From Devosia sp. (GTDB taxonomy: Bacteria; Pseudomonadota; Alphaproteobacteria; Rhizobiales; Devosiaceae), in the NCBI GenBank assembly GCA_016713105.1, contig JADJPS010000001.1, forward strand, positions 310,001 through 374,000: DNA of 64,000 nucleotides, given 5' to 3'. Of this stretch, positions 24,050 through 31,873 are shown one piece after another (positions within the stretch are counted from its first letter, which is position 1; each line of letters begins with the position of its first letter). Below the pieces are notes generated by a model. The model was given only the letters and a program-made list of their open reading frames with translations, ran no database searches and was not told where the DNA came from. A program made the position numbers and the translations under genes.

Positions 24050-25401
24050 CGGCCTGGCTGCACATCGTCGGGGTAGGGGAGCGCGGGCCGAGCGAGCTGC
24101 CGCCGGCGTACAAGCTGCTGCTCGGCTATGCCGAGGTGGTCATGGGGCCGGCCCGCTTCCTCGCCGGGGTTGAGCCGGTCAGCCGTCCCGGTGCCAGCGG
24201 CGATCTGTTCAATCCCGAATTCGTTTCCAGGAGCAGTTTCGAGGCTGTGGCGAGAGCCCTGTCCGGAGAACCCGTGGCACCCTCGCCCGGCACCAGCTAC
24301 ACCGACGGACGCACGCTGGTCGAGTGGGAGCCACCCCTCGAATCGATGATCGAGCAGGTCATGCGGCTGCGCGGCACGCCGACTGTCATTCTCGCTTCGG
24401 GCGATCCGATGTGGTTCGGCATCGGCGCCACCCTGACCCGCCACCTGGTTGCGTCCGAATACGTCGTCCACGCGCATCCCTCGGCGTTCCAGTTGGCTGC
24501 GGCGCGGCTGCACTGGCCCCTGCAGGCGGTCACCACGCTCTCCCTGCACGGCCGGCCGACAGAGTTGCTGCATCCGCACCTGCAGCCGGGCAACCGCATT
24601 CTCGCGCTCACCTCCGACCACACCACGGTCGACCTCGCGATCGAGCTGCTGGCTGACCGCGGCTATGGCCGCAGTCACGTGACCACGCTCGAAAACCTCG
24701 GCTCCGCCGATGAGCGCGTCACGTCCGAGGAGGCCGATGCGTTCGACACCCATGCGGTGGGTGATTTCTACGTTCTCGCCATCGAGTGCGTGCCCGACTT
24801 CACCGCGCCGCTGCTGCCCACCGCGCCTGGCCTGCCCGACGAGAGCTATGTCAACGACGGTCAGCTGACCAAGCGTGAGGTGCGCGCCGCGACGCTCGCC
24901 AAGCTGGCTCCCTTTCCCGGTGCCGTGCTTTGGGACGTCGGGGCGGGAAGCGGCTCGGTTGCCATCGAGTGGATGCGTGCGGCCCGCGATGCTCGGGCCG
25001 TGGCGTTCGAGCGCGAGGGCGAGCGCATGCAGATGATCGCCGTCAACGCCGCCGCACTCGGCGTGCCACACCTCGAGATCGAGAGTGGTGAGGCGCCTGC
25101 GACCTTCGGCCGTCGCGCCCCGCCGGACGCCGTCTTCATGGGTGGCGACGTCGGCGATGACGACCTGTTCGATGCCTGCTGGAGCGCCCTGAAGCCGGGT
25201 GGCCGGCTGGTGGCCAACGCGGTGACCCTCGATGGCGAGCACGCCCTGTACTCGCGCCACCTGCAGCTCGGCGGCGAACTGGTCCGCATCGAGGTCTCGA
25301 CCATCGAGCGGGTCGGCGGCCACCGCGCCTTCAAGCCGCGCATGGCTGTGACGCAATGGTCGGTCACCAAGGCGTTGCACGGGCTGGTCGTGTCGCCATG
25401 A
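24046..25401 (+). CDS. cobL: Precorrin-6Y C5,15-methyltransferase (decarboxylating) CobL
   Basis: A fused enzyme of 451 aa equal to CbiE plus CbiT. The N-terminal half (about 1-215) is a tetrapyrrole methylase with WLHIVGVGERGPSEL at the start and ILASGDPMWFGIG near 110-122. The C-terminal half (about 255-450) is a Rossmann methyltransferase-decarboxylase with LTKREVRAATLAKL and the SAM loop DVGAGSGSVAIEW near 300. Together they methylate C5 and C15 and remove the C12 acetate carboxyl. ATG 24046 overlaps the cobH stop. Its 3' end overlaps cobI by four bases. Confidence 0.95.
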   Translation: MTAWLHIVGVGERGPSELPPAYKLLLGYAEVVMGPARFLAGVEPVSRPGASGDLFNPEFVSRSSFEAVARALSGEPVAPSPGTSYTDGRTLVEWEPPLESMIEQVMRLRGTPTVILASGDPMWFGIGATLTRHLVASEYVVHAHPSAFQLAAARLHWPLQAVTTLSLHGRPTELLHPHLQPGNRILALTSDHTTVDLAIELLADRGYGRSHVTTLENLGSADERVTSEEADAFDTHAVGDFYVLAIECVPDFTAPLLPTAPGLPDESYVNDGQLTKREVRAATLAKLAPFPGAVLWDVGAGSGSVAIEWMRAARDARAVAFEREGERMQMIAVNAAALGVPHLEIESGEAPATFGRRAPPDAVFMGGDVGDDDLFDACWSALKPGGRLVANAVTLDGEHALYSRHLQLGGELVRIEVSTIERVGGHRAFKPRMAVTQWSVTKALHGLVVSP

Positions 25402-26111
25402 CCGGCACGCTCTATCTCGTGGGGGTCGGTCCTGGCGATCCCGAACTGCTGACCATCAAGGCAGTCCGGTGCCTCGGGGCAGTCTCCGTCATTGCCTATC
25501 CCTCGAGCGACGACGGCGCCGCCCTGGCCCTCGACATCGCCGGCGGGTACCTCAATCCCGGCGCACTGCGCCTTCCGTGCGCCATTCCCATGAAGCGTGC
25601 GCGCAGCCCGGGCCAGGTCGCCTACGATGCCGCGGCCGCCGCGATTCTCGACCATCTCGGCGCCGGCCGCGATGTCGCCTGGCTGTGCGAGGGCGATCCG
25701 CTGTTCTACGGTTCCGCCATGTACCTGGTCGGCCGGATCGCCGCTGCGGCGCAGGTCGTCGTCATCCCGGGCGTGACTTCGCTCACCGCCGCCGCTGCCG
25801 CGATCGGGCGTCCGCTCGCCGCCCGCAACGAGACCCTCAAGGTCCTGCCGGCGCCGCTCGAGGACGAGGCGCTCCGGGCCGAACTCGCGGTCGCTCCGGC
25901 CGTCGCCATCATCAAGGTCGGTCGGCATTTCGATCGCATCCGCACCCTGCTGGTCGAGACCGGCCATGCCGAGGGCGCCATGGTGGTCGAACATGCCACC
26001 ACCGGTCGGCAGCGGATCACGCCACTGCTCGCCTTCGGGCACGCTGAGCGTCCCTATTTCTCGACCATCCTGTGCTACCGCGGTACCGAAGCCTGGAGCG
26101 TTGCCTCGTGA
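25398..26111 (+). CDS. cobI: Precorrin-2 C20-methyltransferase CobI/CbiL
   Basis: SAM-dependent tetrapyrrole methylase of 237 aa that methylates C20 of (cobalt-)precorrin-2. The start TGTLYLVGVGPGDPELLTIKAVR is the family hallmark. The glycine-rich CEGDPLFYGSAMY is near residue 100, and VVIPGVTSLTAAAA near 118. ATG 25398 overlaps the cobL stop; a longer frame from 25356 would add 14 residues without support. A GTG 26108 overlap couples it to the next gene. Sequence alone does not settle whether it acts on metal-free or cobalt-containing substrate. Confidence 0.95.
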   Translation: MTGTLYLVGVGPGDPELLTIKAVRCLGAVSVIAYPSSDDGAALALDIAGGYLNPGALRLPCAIPMKRARSPGQVAYDAAAAAILDHLGAGRDVAWLCEGDPLFYGSAMYLVGRIAAAAQVVVIPGVTSLTAAAAAIGRPLAARNETLKVLPAPLEDEALRAELAVAPAVAIIKVGRHFDRIRTLLVETGHAEGAMVVEHATTGRQRITPLLAFGHAERPYFSTILCYRGTEAWSVAS

Positions 26112-27868
26112 AGCCCGCCGTCATCGTGTTCGGGGAGTCCGGCAGGGACATCGCGGAGCGCATCATCGAAGCGCTCGGGGGCGAGCTGTGCATCTGCGGC
26201 AGCGGCGGGGCGGACGCGGCGCGCCTGCTGCCGCGGCTCTTCCACGCGGGCCGCCCGATCATCGGCGTTTGCGCGGCGGGCATCCTGATCCGCCTACTGG
26301 CGGCGGAGCTCTCGGACAAGCTCGCCGAGCCGCCGGTGCTCGCCGTGTCGCATGACGGTACCGCCGTGGTGCCGCTGCTCGGGGGGCATCGCGGTGCCAA
26401 CCGCATGGCGCGCACCCTTGCCGACCTGCTGGGTGGCGCCGCCGCAATCACCACTGCCTCCGACAGCAAGTTCGCCCACGGTCTCGACGAGCCGCCGCCG
26501 GGCTGGGTCCTGGGCACGCCACAGGATGCCCGGCCCGCCATGATGGCACTGCTGATGGGTGCCAAGCTGCAGGTCGAGGGCTATGCGCCATTCCTCGCCG
26601 AGGCCGGATATCCGGTCTCCTCCCTGGGAGCCGTCAAGGTGCTGGTCACCGAGCACAAGGGGCGCATCGAGCGGGGCATTGTCTACCATCCCCGCACCCT
26701 CGTCGCCGGCGTCGGCTGCGAGCGCGGTGTGAGCGCCGACGAGGTGATCGAACTGATCGACCTGGCACTTGACAACCGCGACCTCGCGCCCGGGAGCCTC
26801 GCCGCCATCGCATCGATCGACATCAAGGCTGACGAGCCCGCCCTGCATCGGGCCGCAGCGCATTTCGGCGTGCCGCTGCGGCTCTTTTCGGCTACCGAAC
26901 TCAGCCAGGAGCGCTACCGGTTGAAGTCGTCCTCCGACTGCGTCGAGGAGACGGTCGGTACTCCGAGCGTCGCCGAGGCCGCGGCCCTCAAGGCCGGGCA
27001 ACTGGTCGTCACCAAGATCAAGTCGAAGCGGGTGACCTGCGCCATCGGGCGGGCGCAGCGCCCCATCGACGTCGGCCAGTTCGGGCGTCCACCTGGGGTA
27101 TTGCATCTCGTCGGGGTCGGGCCGGGTGCCGCCGGGTTCCGCACCGCCTCGGCCGTCGCCGCGCTCGAGGCCAGCAGCGACTGGGTCGGTTACGGGCTCT
27201 ATCTGGATCTTGTGGCCGACCTGCGTGGTGACCATGTCGAGCACCGCTACGATCTGGGCGAGGAAGAGCCGCGCGTCCGCCACGCCCTGGAGCTCGCCGG
27301 GACGGGCCGCATCGTCTCGCTGATCTGCTCCGGCGATGCCCAGATATACGCCATGGCCGCGCTGGCCTGCGAGTTGCTGGAGGCCGAGGGCGAGCGTGCC
27401 GTCTCTCCCGTCGCCCGGCGCATCAATCTCGAGACTCACCCCGGCATCTCCGCCTTCCAGGCCGCCTCGGCCGCTGCCGGGGCTCTGATCGGGCACGACT
27501 TCTGCTGCATCTCGCTTTCCGACCTGCTGACCCCCAGGGAGCAGATCCTGAGTCGGCTCGAGGGGGCGGCGAGCGCCGATTTCGTCACCGCCCTCTACAA
27601 TCCACGCTCGCAGCGCCGCACCGATCTGCTCGATGCCGCCTGCCGGATCTTCGCCGAGCATCGTCCTCCCGGGACCCCGGTGGTCATCGGTTCCAATCTG
27701 GGGCGGCCGAACGAGCAGGTGCGCGTTGTCGACCTGCAGCACTTCGATCCCCGGGAGATCGATATGCTGACCATCGTCATCGTCGGCGCTTCGACCTCCC
27801 GGACTTTCGTGCGTGGTGGCGGGACACTTGCCTACACCCCCCGCGGCTACGCCAGGAAACACCGGTGA
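26108..27868 (+). CDS. cobJ: CbiG-CobJ fusion: cobalt-precorrin-5A hydrolase / precorrin-3B C17-methyltransferase
   Basis: A 586-aa fusion. Residues about 1-320 form CbiG with its N-terminal part (VFGESGRDIAERII, GVCAAGILIRLL, LAVSHDGTAVVPLLGGHRGA) and its C-terminal CobE-like part (VAGVGCERGVSADEVIEL, IASIDIKADEPAL). Residues about 330-586 are CobJ/CbiH, beginning LHLVGVGPGAAGFRTASA, with SLICSGDAQIYAMAAL and ETHPGISAFQAASA. CobJ methylates C17 with ring contraction, and CbiG opens the resulting lactone. Similar fusions are known, for example in Pseudomonas aeruginosa. It begins at GTG 26108 and ends overlapping cobM by four bases. Confidence 0.93.
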   Translation: MKPAVIVFGESGRDIAERIIEALGGELCICGSGGADAARLLPRLFHAGRPIIGVCAAGILIRLLAAELSDKLAEPPVLAVSHDGTAVVPLLGGHRGANRMARTLADLLGGAAAITTASDSKFAHGLDEPPPGWVLGTPQDARPAMMALLMGAKLQVEGYAPFLAEAGYPVSSLGAVKVLVTEHKGRIERGIVYHPRTLVAGVGCERGVSADEVIELIDLALDNRDLAPGSLAAIASIDIKADEPALHRAAAHFGVPLRLFSATELSQERYRLKSSSDCVEETVGTPSVAEAAALKAGQLVVTKIKSKRVTCAIGRAQRPIDVGQFGRPPGVLHLVGVGPGAAGFRTASAVAALEASSDWVGYGLYLDLVADLRGDHVEHRYDLGEEEPRVRHALELAGTGRIVSLICSGDAQIYAMAALACELLEAEGERAVSPVARRINLETHPGISAFQAASAAAGALIGHDFCCISLSDLLTPREQILSRLEGAASADFVTALYNPRSQRRTDLLDAACRIFAEHRPPGTPVVIGSNLGRPNEQVRVVDLQHFDPREIDMLTIVIVGASTSRTFVRGGGTLAYTPRGYARKHR

Positions 27869-28647
27869 CCGTCTACTTCATCGGCGCCGGCCCGGGCGCC
27901 CCCGACCTCATCACCGTGCGTGGCCAGCGCCTCATCGAGCGCTGCGCGGTCTGCCTGTATGCCGGCTCGCTGGTTCCCGCCGAGATCGTCGCTGCGGCGC
28001 CGCCGGACGCCCTCGTGCGCGACACCGCACCCATGCATCTCGACGAGATCATTGACGAAATCAACAAAGCCCATGACTTGGGCAAGGATGTTGCCCGGGT
28101 CCACTCCGGCGATCCCTCGATCTACGGTGCTGTCGCCGAGCAGATGCGCCGGCTCGATGCGCTGGGCATCCCCTACGAGGTGGTGCCGGGGGTTCCGGCC
28201 TTTGCCGGGGCGGCCGCACGGCTCGCAGCCGAACTGACGCTGCCCGAGATCTCGCAGACCATCATCCTCACCCGCACCGCGGGCAAGGCGTCGGCCATGC
28301 CCGAAAGCGAGAGCCTCGAGATTCTGGGACAGTCGAAGGCGACGCTGTGCATCCACCTGTCGATCCGCAATCTCGCCTATGTGGAGCAGGCCCTGACGCC
28401 GCACTACGGCGCCGACTGCCCGGTGGTGGTCGTTTATCGCGCCACCTGGCCGGACGAGGAGGTTATCCATACCACGCTGGCCGAGATGCGGGCCCGCGTC
28501 CGTGAGGAGAAGCTGACCCGCACGGCGCTGATCCTCGTCGGCCGGGTGTTCGGCGAAACCGGTTTCCGCGCCTCGCGGCTCTACGAGGAGGGTTTCGCCC
28601 ACGTCCTGCGCAATGCCGGCAAGAAGAAGCTCAGGGCCGGTCCGTGA
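27865..28647 (+). CDS. cobM: Precorrin-4 C11-methyltransferase CobM/CbiF
   Basis: SAM-dependent tetrapyrrole methylase of 260 aa adding the C11 methyl group. The GTG start overlaps the cobJ stop. Recognisable parts are VYFIGAGPGAPDLITVRGQRLI at residues 2-23, MHLDEIIDEINKAHDLGKDVARVHSGDPSIYGA near 55-88, and PGVPAFAGAAARL near 108. This is the last gene of the cbiX-cobHLIJM operon. Only two bases separate its stop from the 3' end of cobK on the opposite strand. Confidence 0.95.
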   Translation: MTVYFIGAGPGAPDLITVRGQRLIERCAVCLYAGSLVPAEIVAAAPPDALVRDTAPMHLDEIIDEINKAHDLGKDVARVHSGDPSIYGAVAEQMRRLDALGIPYEVVPGVPAFAGAAARLAAELTLPEISQTIILTRTAGKASAMPESESLEILGQSKATLCIHLSIRNLAYVEQALTPHYGADCPVVVVYRATWPDEEVIHTTLAEMRARVREEKLTRTALILVGRVFGETGFRASRLYEEGFAHVLRNAGKKKLRAGP

Positions 28648-28649
28648 GT

Positions 28650-29381
28650 CTAGGCGCGGTCGAGCCGCAATGCGGCAATGGCCTGCCCCACCGTCGGCAC
28701 CTCGTGCGCAGGCGGCAGGGTCGGGCGCGCGATCATCAGCACCGGCAGCCTGAGTTGCAGCGCCGCGGCGAGCTTGGCCTCGGTCTGCACCCCGCCGGAA
28801 TTCTTGCACACCAGATGCGTGATGCCCTGCTCCTGCAGCAGCGCCAGTTCGCCGCCGAGAAAGAACGGCGGACGGGCTATGATCGAACTCGCATTGACCG
28901 GCAGTGGCTTGTCCGGCGGCTCGATCGAGCGGACGACGAAGCTGCAGTCGCTGCGGGCGAGATAGACCTCGAGCCTCGTGTGGCCCACGGTCAGCAGCGC
29001 GCGTGCCCCTCTGGGCAGGGCCGCGGCGGCTTCCTCGGACGATCCGACATGCTTCCAGAAGGCATATTGCGGCTCGTGCCAGGCCGGTCGCACCAGCCGG
29101 ACCAGCCGCAGTTCGGCGCGTTCGGCGGCCTTCACCGCGTTGGTCTTGATCTGCGTGGCGTAGGGGTGCGTCGCATCGACCAGCCGGTCGATGCGCTCGC
29201 TCTTGAGAAAGCTCGCGATCCCCTCGGCCCCGCCGAAGCCGCCCACCCGGACGTTGCCCTTGGGCAGCAATGGATCGGTGGTCCGGCCGGCGAGCGACGT
29301 GGTGACCTCATGGCCCATCGCGACCAGCCGATCCGCCAGCAGTCGTGCCTCTTCCGTCCCGCCAAGGATCAGGATTCTCAT
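28650..29381 (-). CDS. cobK: Precorrin-6A reductase CobK/CbiJ
   Basis: NAD(P)H-dependent reductase of 243 aa, normal for the family. It starts MRILILGGTEEARLLADRLV. DATHPYATQIKTNAVKAAE near residues 88-105 is the family's catalytic region, and HLVCKNSGGVQTEAKLAAA near 193-212 is the second hallmark. It reduces (cobalt-)precorrin-6A to 6B. It is transcribed with cbiD, three bases upstream on the same strand, and converges on cobM. Confidence 0.94.
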   Translation of the reverse strand: MRILILGGTEEARLLADRLVAMGHEVTTSLAGRTTDPLLPKGNVRVGGFGGAEGIASFLKSERIDRLVDATHPYATQIKTNAVKAAERAELRLVRLVRPAWHEPQYAFWKHVGSSEEAAAALPRGARALLTVGHTRLEVYLARSDCSFVVRSIEPPDKPLPVNASSIIARPPFFLGGELALLQEQGITHLVCKNSGGVQTEAKLAAALQLRLPVLMIARPTLPPAHEVPTVGQAIAALRLDRA

Positions 29382-29384
29382 CGT

Positions 29385-30476
29385 CTAGCCGCTTTCCCCC
29401 ACGATGGCGCCGGTGCGGTCAACCACCAGCACATCGACCTGCGTCGCGTGCCCCACCACGCCCTTCGCCACCTCGCGCGCCCTCCGCGCCACTGCGTCGG
29501 CGAGACCGATGCCTTCGGCTCCGGCGATCTGCAACACTGCATTGGCGCTTTCGGCGTTCGCTGCTTGGGCCACACTATAGGGGCTAGCCCCAAGATTTCG
29601 CAGAAGAATTCCGAGGCTTTTCACATCAACGCCGGAGCGCCCGGAATGCAGGTCCATCGCCCCTTCGGCGAGCTTGGCGAACTTGCCGAAGCCGCCGGCG
29701 AGCGTCAGTCGTGCCACCGGGTGGACCCGGAGGTATTTCAGCAGCCCGCCGACGAAGTCCCCCATGTCGAGATATGCTTCGGGCGGCAATCCCAGCCGCG
29801 CCATCGCGGCCTTTTCGCTGAGGTCGCCGGTGGATCCGACCACGTGCCGCAGGCCGAGCGCGCGGGCCACGTCGATGCCGCGGTGGATCGAGTGGATCCA
29901 TGCCGAGCACGAATAGGGGACGACGATTCCCGTCGTCCCCAGGATCGAGAGGCCGCCCATGATGCCGAGGCGCGGGTTCCAGGTCCGTTCCGCGAGCCGC
30001 TCCCCATCCCGCACCGAAATCGTGATGCGGAAGTCCAGGGACACCCCGTGCGCCGCCGCAATCTCGGTCGCGACCTCGGTCATCATCCGGCGCGGCACGG
30101 GATTGATCGCCGGTTCGCCGACGGCCAGCGGCAGGCCGGGCTTGGTGACGGTTCCGACGCCCTCGCCGGCGCGAAAGCTGATTCCGGTTCCGGGCGCGGC
30201 GGCTTCGACCCGGGCGAGGACCAGCGCCCCGTGCGTCACGTCGGGGTCGTCGCCTGCATCCTTGATGATCCCGGCCTCGGCGAAGCCGTCTCCGCGTCGC
30301 TCTTCGGCGAGGGCAAAGGCGGGCTGCTGCCCGCCGGGGAGAACGATGGACACCGGATTCGGGAACTCGTCCCCGAGCAATGCCGCCAGCGCCGCCTTGG
30401 CGGCGGCGGTGGCGCAGGCACCCGTGGTCCAGCCACGGCGCAGGGGGGGGGCATCGGGCGCGTGCGCATTACTCAT
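29385..30476 (-). CDS. cbiD: Cobalt-precorrin-5B C1-methyltransferase CbiD
   Basis: Methylates C1 during corrin formation, 363 aa. The start LRRGWTTGACATAAAKAALAALLGDEFP is the CbiD hallmark. GVGTVTKPGLPLAVGEPAINPVPRRM near residues 120-150 and TGDLSEKAAMARLGLPPEAYLDMGDFVG near 240-265 also fit. In oxygen-using cobalamin pathways this step is often done by CobF, but some aerobes use CbiD. Together with cobK it forms a two-gene minus-strand unit facing the cobB transcript, with 32 bases between the starts, so their promoters must be compact or overlapping. Confidence 0.94.
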   Translation of the reverse strand: MSNAHAPDAPPLRRGWTTGACATAAAKAALAALLGDEFPNPVSIVLPGGQQPAFALAEERRGDGFAEAGIIKDAGDDPDVTHGALVLARVEAAAPGTGISFRAGEGVGTVTKPGLPLAVGEPAINPVPRRMMTEVATEIAAAHGVSLDFRITISVRDGERLAERTWNPRLGIMGGLSILGTTGIVVPYSCSAWIHSIHRGIDVARALGLRHVVGSTGDLSEKAAMARLGLPPEAYLDMGDFVGGLLKYLRVHPVARLTLAGGFGKFAKLAEGAMDLHSGRSGVDVKSLGILLRNLGASPYSVAQAANAESANAVLQIAGAEGIGLADAVARRAREVAKGVVGHATQVDVLVVDRTGAIVGESG

Positions 30477-30508
30477 GGCCCGACGCTATACGCCTTTGGA
30501 GCGCCGGC

Positions 30509-31246
30509 ATGAACGGTCTTGTCATCGCCGCGGCACGCTCCGGTTCGGGCAAGACCACGCTGACGCTCGGCATGCTCGCGGCGCTGCGCGCCCGTGGCCT
30601 CACCGTCGCCCCGGCCAAGACCGGCCCTGACTACATCGACACCGCAATCCTCGCCCGGGTCGCCGGCCGTCCGGCCGTCAACCTCGACCCGTGGGCGATG
30701 TCCGCATCCCGCCTCCGCGCCCTCGCGACGGCACCGGCGGAAGCTGCCGACCTGTTGCTGGTCGAAGGCGTCATGGGCCTCTTCGATGCCGCCGCCGACG
30801 GCCACGGCTCGACCGCCGACCTGGCCGCAGCGCTCGACCTGCCGGTGCTGCTCGTGCTTGATGCCGAGCGCCAGAGCCAGTCCATCGCGGCGCTCGCCCA
30901 CGGCTTCGCCGCCTGGCGCGACGATATCCGCGTCGCCGGCCTGATCGTCAACCGCGTCGCCTCCGCCCGCCACGAAGCCATGCTGCGCGCCGCCCTGGCG
31001 GCGGTCGACATCCCGCTGCTCGGCGTCATCCCGCGGCGTGAGGGTCTGACGCTGCCAGACCGTCACCTCGGCCTCGTCCTCCCCGGCGAGATCGCCGATT
31101 TCGATGCGGTCGTCAGTGCCGCGGCCGAGGCGGTCGAGGCGTATCTCGATCTCAACCGGGTGCTGTCCTGTCTTCACCCCTGGCGCGCGCTGGTACCCCC
31201 TCCGTTGCGGGGCAGATCGGGGAGGCGGGAGGGACCCGGCAGGTGA
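30509..31246 (+). CDS. cobB: Cobyrinic acid a,c-diamide synthase CobB/CbiA, N-terminal part
   Basis: ATP-binding amidoligase half of CobB, 245 aa. The P-loop is in AARSGSGKTTLTLGML near residues 7-22, followed by AKTGPDYIDTAIL, LVEGVMGLFDAA and GVIPRREGLTLPDRHLGLV, all diagnostic. CobB is normally one protein of about 435-460 aa. Here the frame ends after YLDLNRVLS plus about 25 unrelated residues, in a GC-rich palindromic stretch, and the glutaminase half continues one frame lower from GTG 31243. That frame stays open back through the repeat, so a single missing base would fuse the two. Either a split enzyme or a frameshift. Confidence 0.85.
   Translation: MNGLVIAAARSGSGKTTLTLGMLAALRARGLTVAPAKTGPDYIDTAILARVAGRPAVNLDPWAMSASRLRALATAPAEAADLLLVEGVMGLFDAAADGHGSTADLAAALDLPVLLVLDAERQSQSIAALAHGFAAWRDDIRVAGLIVNRVASARHEAMLRAALAAVDIPLLGVIPRREGLTLPDRHLGLVLPGEIADFDAVVSAAAEAVEAYLDLNRVLSCLHPWRALVPPPLRGRSGRREGPGR
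31186..31236. repeat. GC-rich palindromic stretch at the cobB break
   Basis: ACCCCCTCCGTTGCGGGGC followed by ATCGGGGAGGCGGGAGGG resembles a shortened member of the palindromic repeats seen elsewhere in the window. It lies exactly at the domain boundary of CobB where the reading frame is lost. I see no exact second copy. Confidence 0.45.
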
Positions 31247-31851
31247 AGGCTGTTGCCACGCTGCAGCCCCTCGGCCAGCGCATCGCCATCGCCCGCGACG
31301 ATGCCTTCGCCTTCCTCTATCCGCACTGGCTCGCCGACTGGCGCAGCCAGGGGGCCGAACTGAGCTTCTTCTCGCCCCTCGCCGACGAGGCACCCGATGC
31401 CGCCGCCGATGCGGTCTTCCTCCCCGGTGGCTACCCCGAACTGCACGCGGCGCGCTTGTCACAGGCTGCCGGTTTCCTCGCGGGGCTCCGCGCCGCCGCG
31501 GCGCGCGGGGCGCTGCTCTATGGCGAGTGCGGGGGCTTCATGGTGCTCGGCGCCACCCTCACCGACAAGGCGGGCATCACCCATCCGATGGCCGGCCTGC
31601 TGCCGCACGAAACCCGCATCGATCGTCCGAGGCGCGTGCTCGGCTACCGCCACCTTGCGCACCGCAGTCCTCTGCCATTTCCGCCCGACCTCGCCGGTCA
31701 CGAGTTCCATTATTCCTCGGCGCGGCGGACCCACGGTACGCCGCTGTTCGTCGCGACCGACGCGCTGGGCGAGGCCCTGCCGCCCATGGGGCTGGTGGCG
31801 GGCCGGGTGATGGGGTCCTATGCACACGTCATCGACCAGTCGCCGCACTAG
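31243..31851 (+). CDS. cobB: Cobyrinic acid a,c-diamide synthase CobB/CbiA, glutaminase part
   Basis: The C-terminal class I glutamine amidotransferase half of CobB, 202 aa. LGQRIAIARDDAFAFLYPHWL near residues 9-29 is the CobB/CbiA signature, FLPGGYPELHA near 63, the catalytic Cys is in LYGECGGFMVLGA near 92, and the catalytic His is in GHEFHYSSA near 158. GTG 31243 overlaps the stop of the N-terminal part (GTGA), the same arrangement used between other cob genes here, so coupled translation of two chains is possible. Otherwise it is the second half of a frameshifted gene. Confidence 0.85.
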   Translation: MKAVATLQPLGQRIAIARDDAFAFLYPHWLADWRSQGAELSFFSPLADEAPDAAADAVFLPGGYPELHAARLSQAAGFLAGLRAAAARGALLYGECGGFMVLGATLTDKAGITHPMAGLLPHETRIDRPRRVLGYRHLAHRSPLPFPPDLAGHEFHYSSARRTHGTPLFVATDALGEALPPMGLVAGRVMGSYAHVIDQSPH

Positions 31852-31873
31852 AACAATCGAGGAACCGCTTCGC

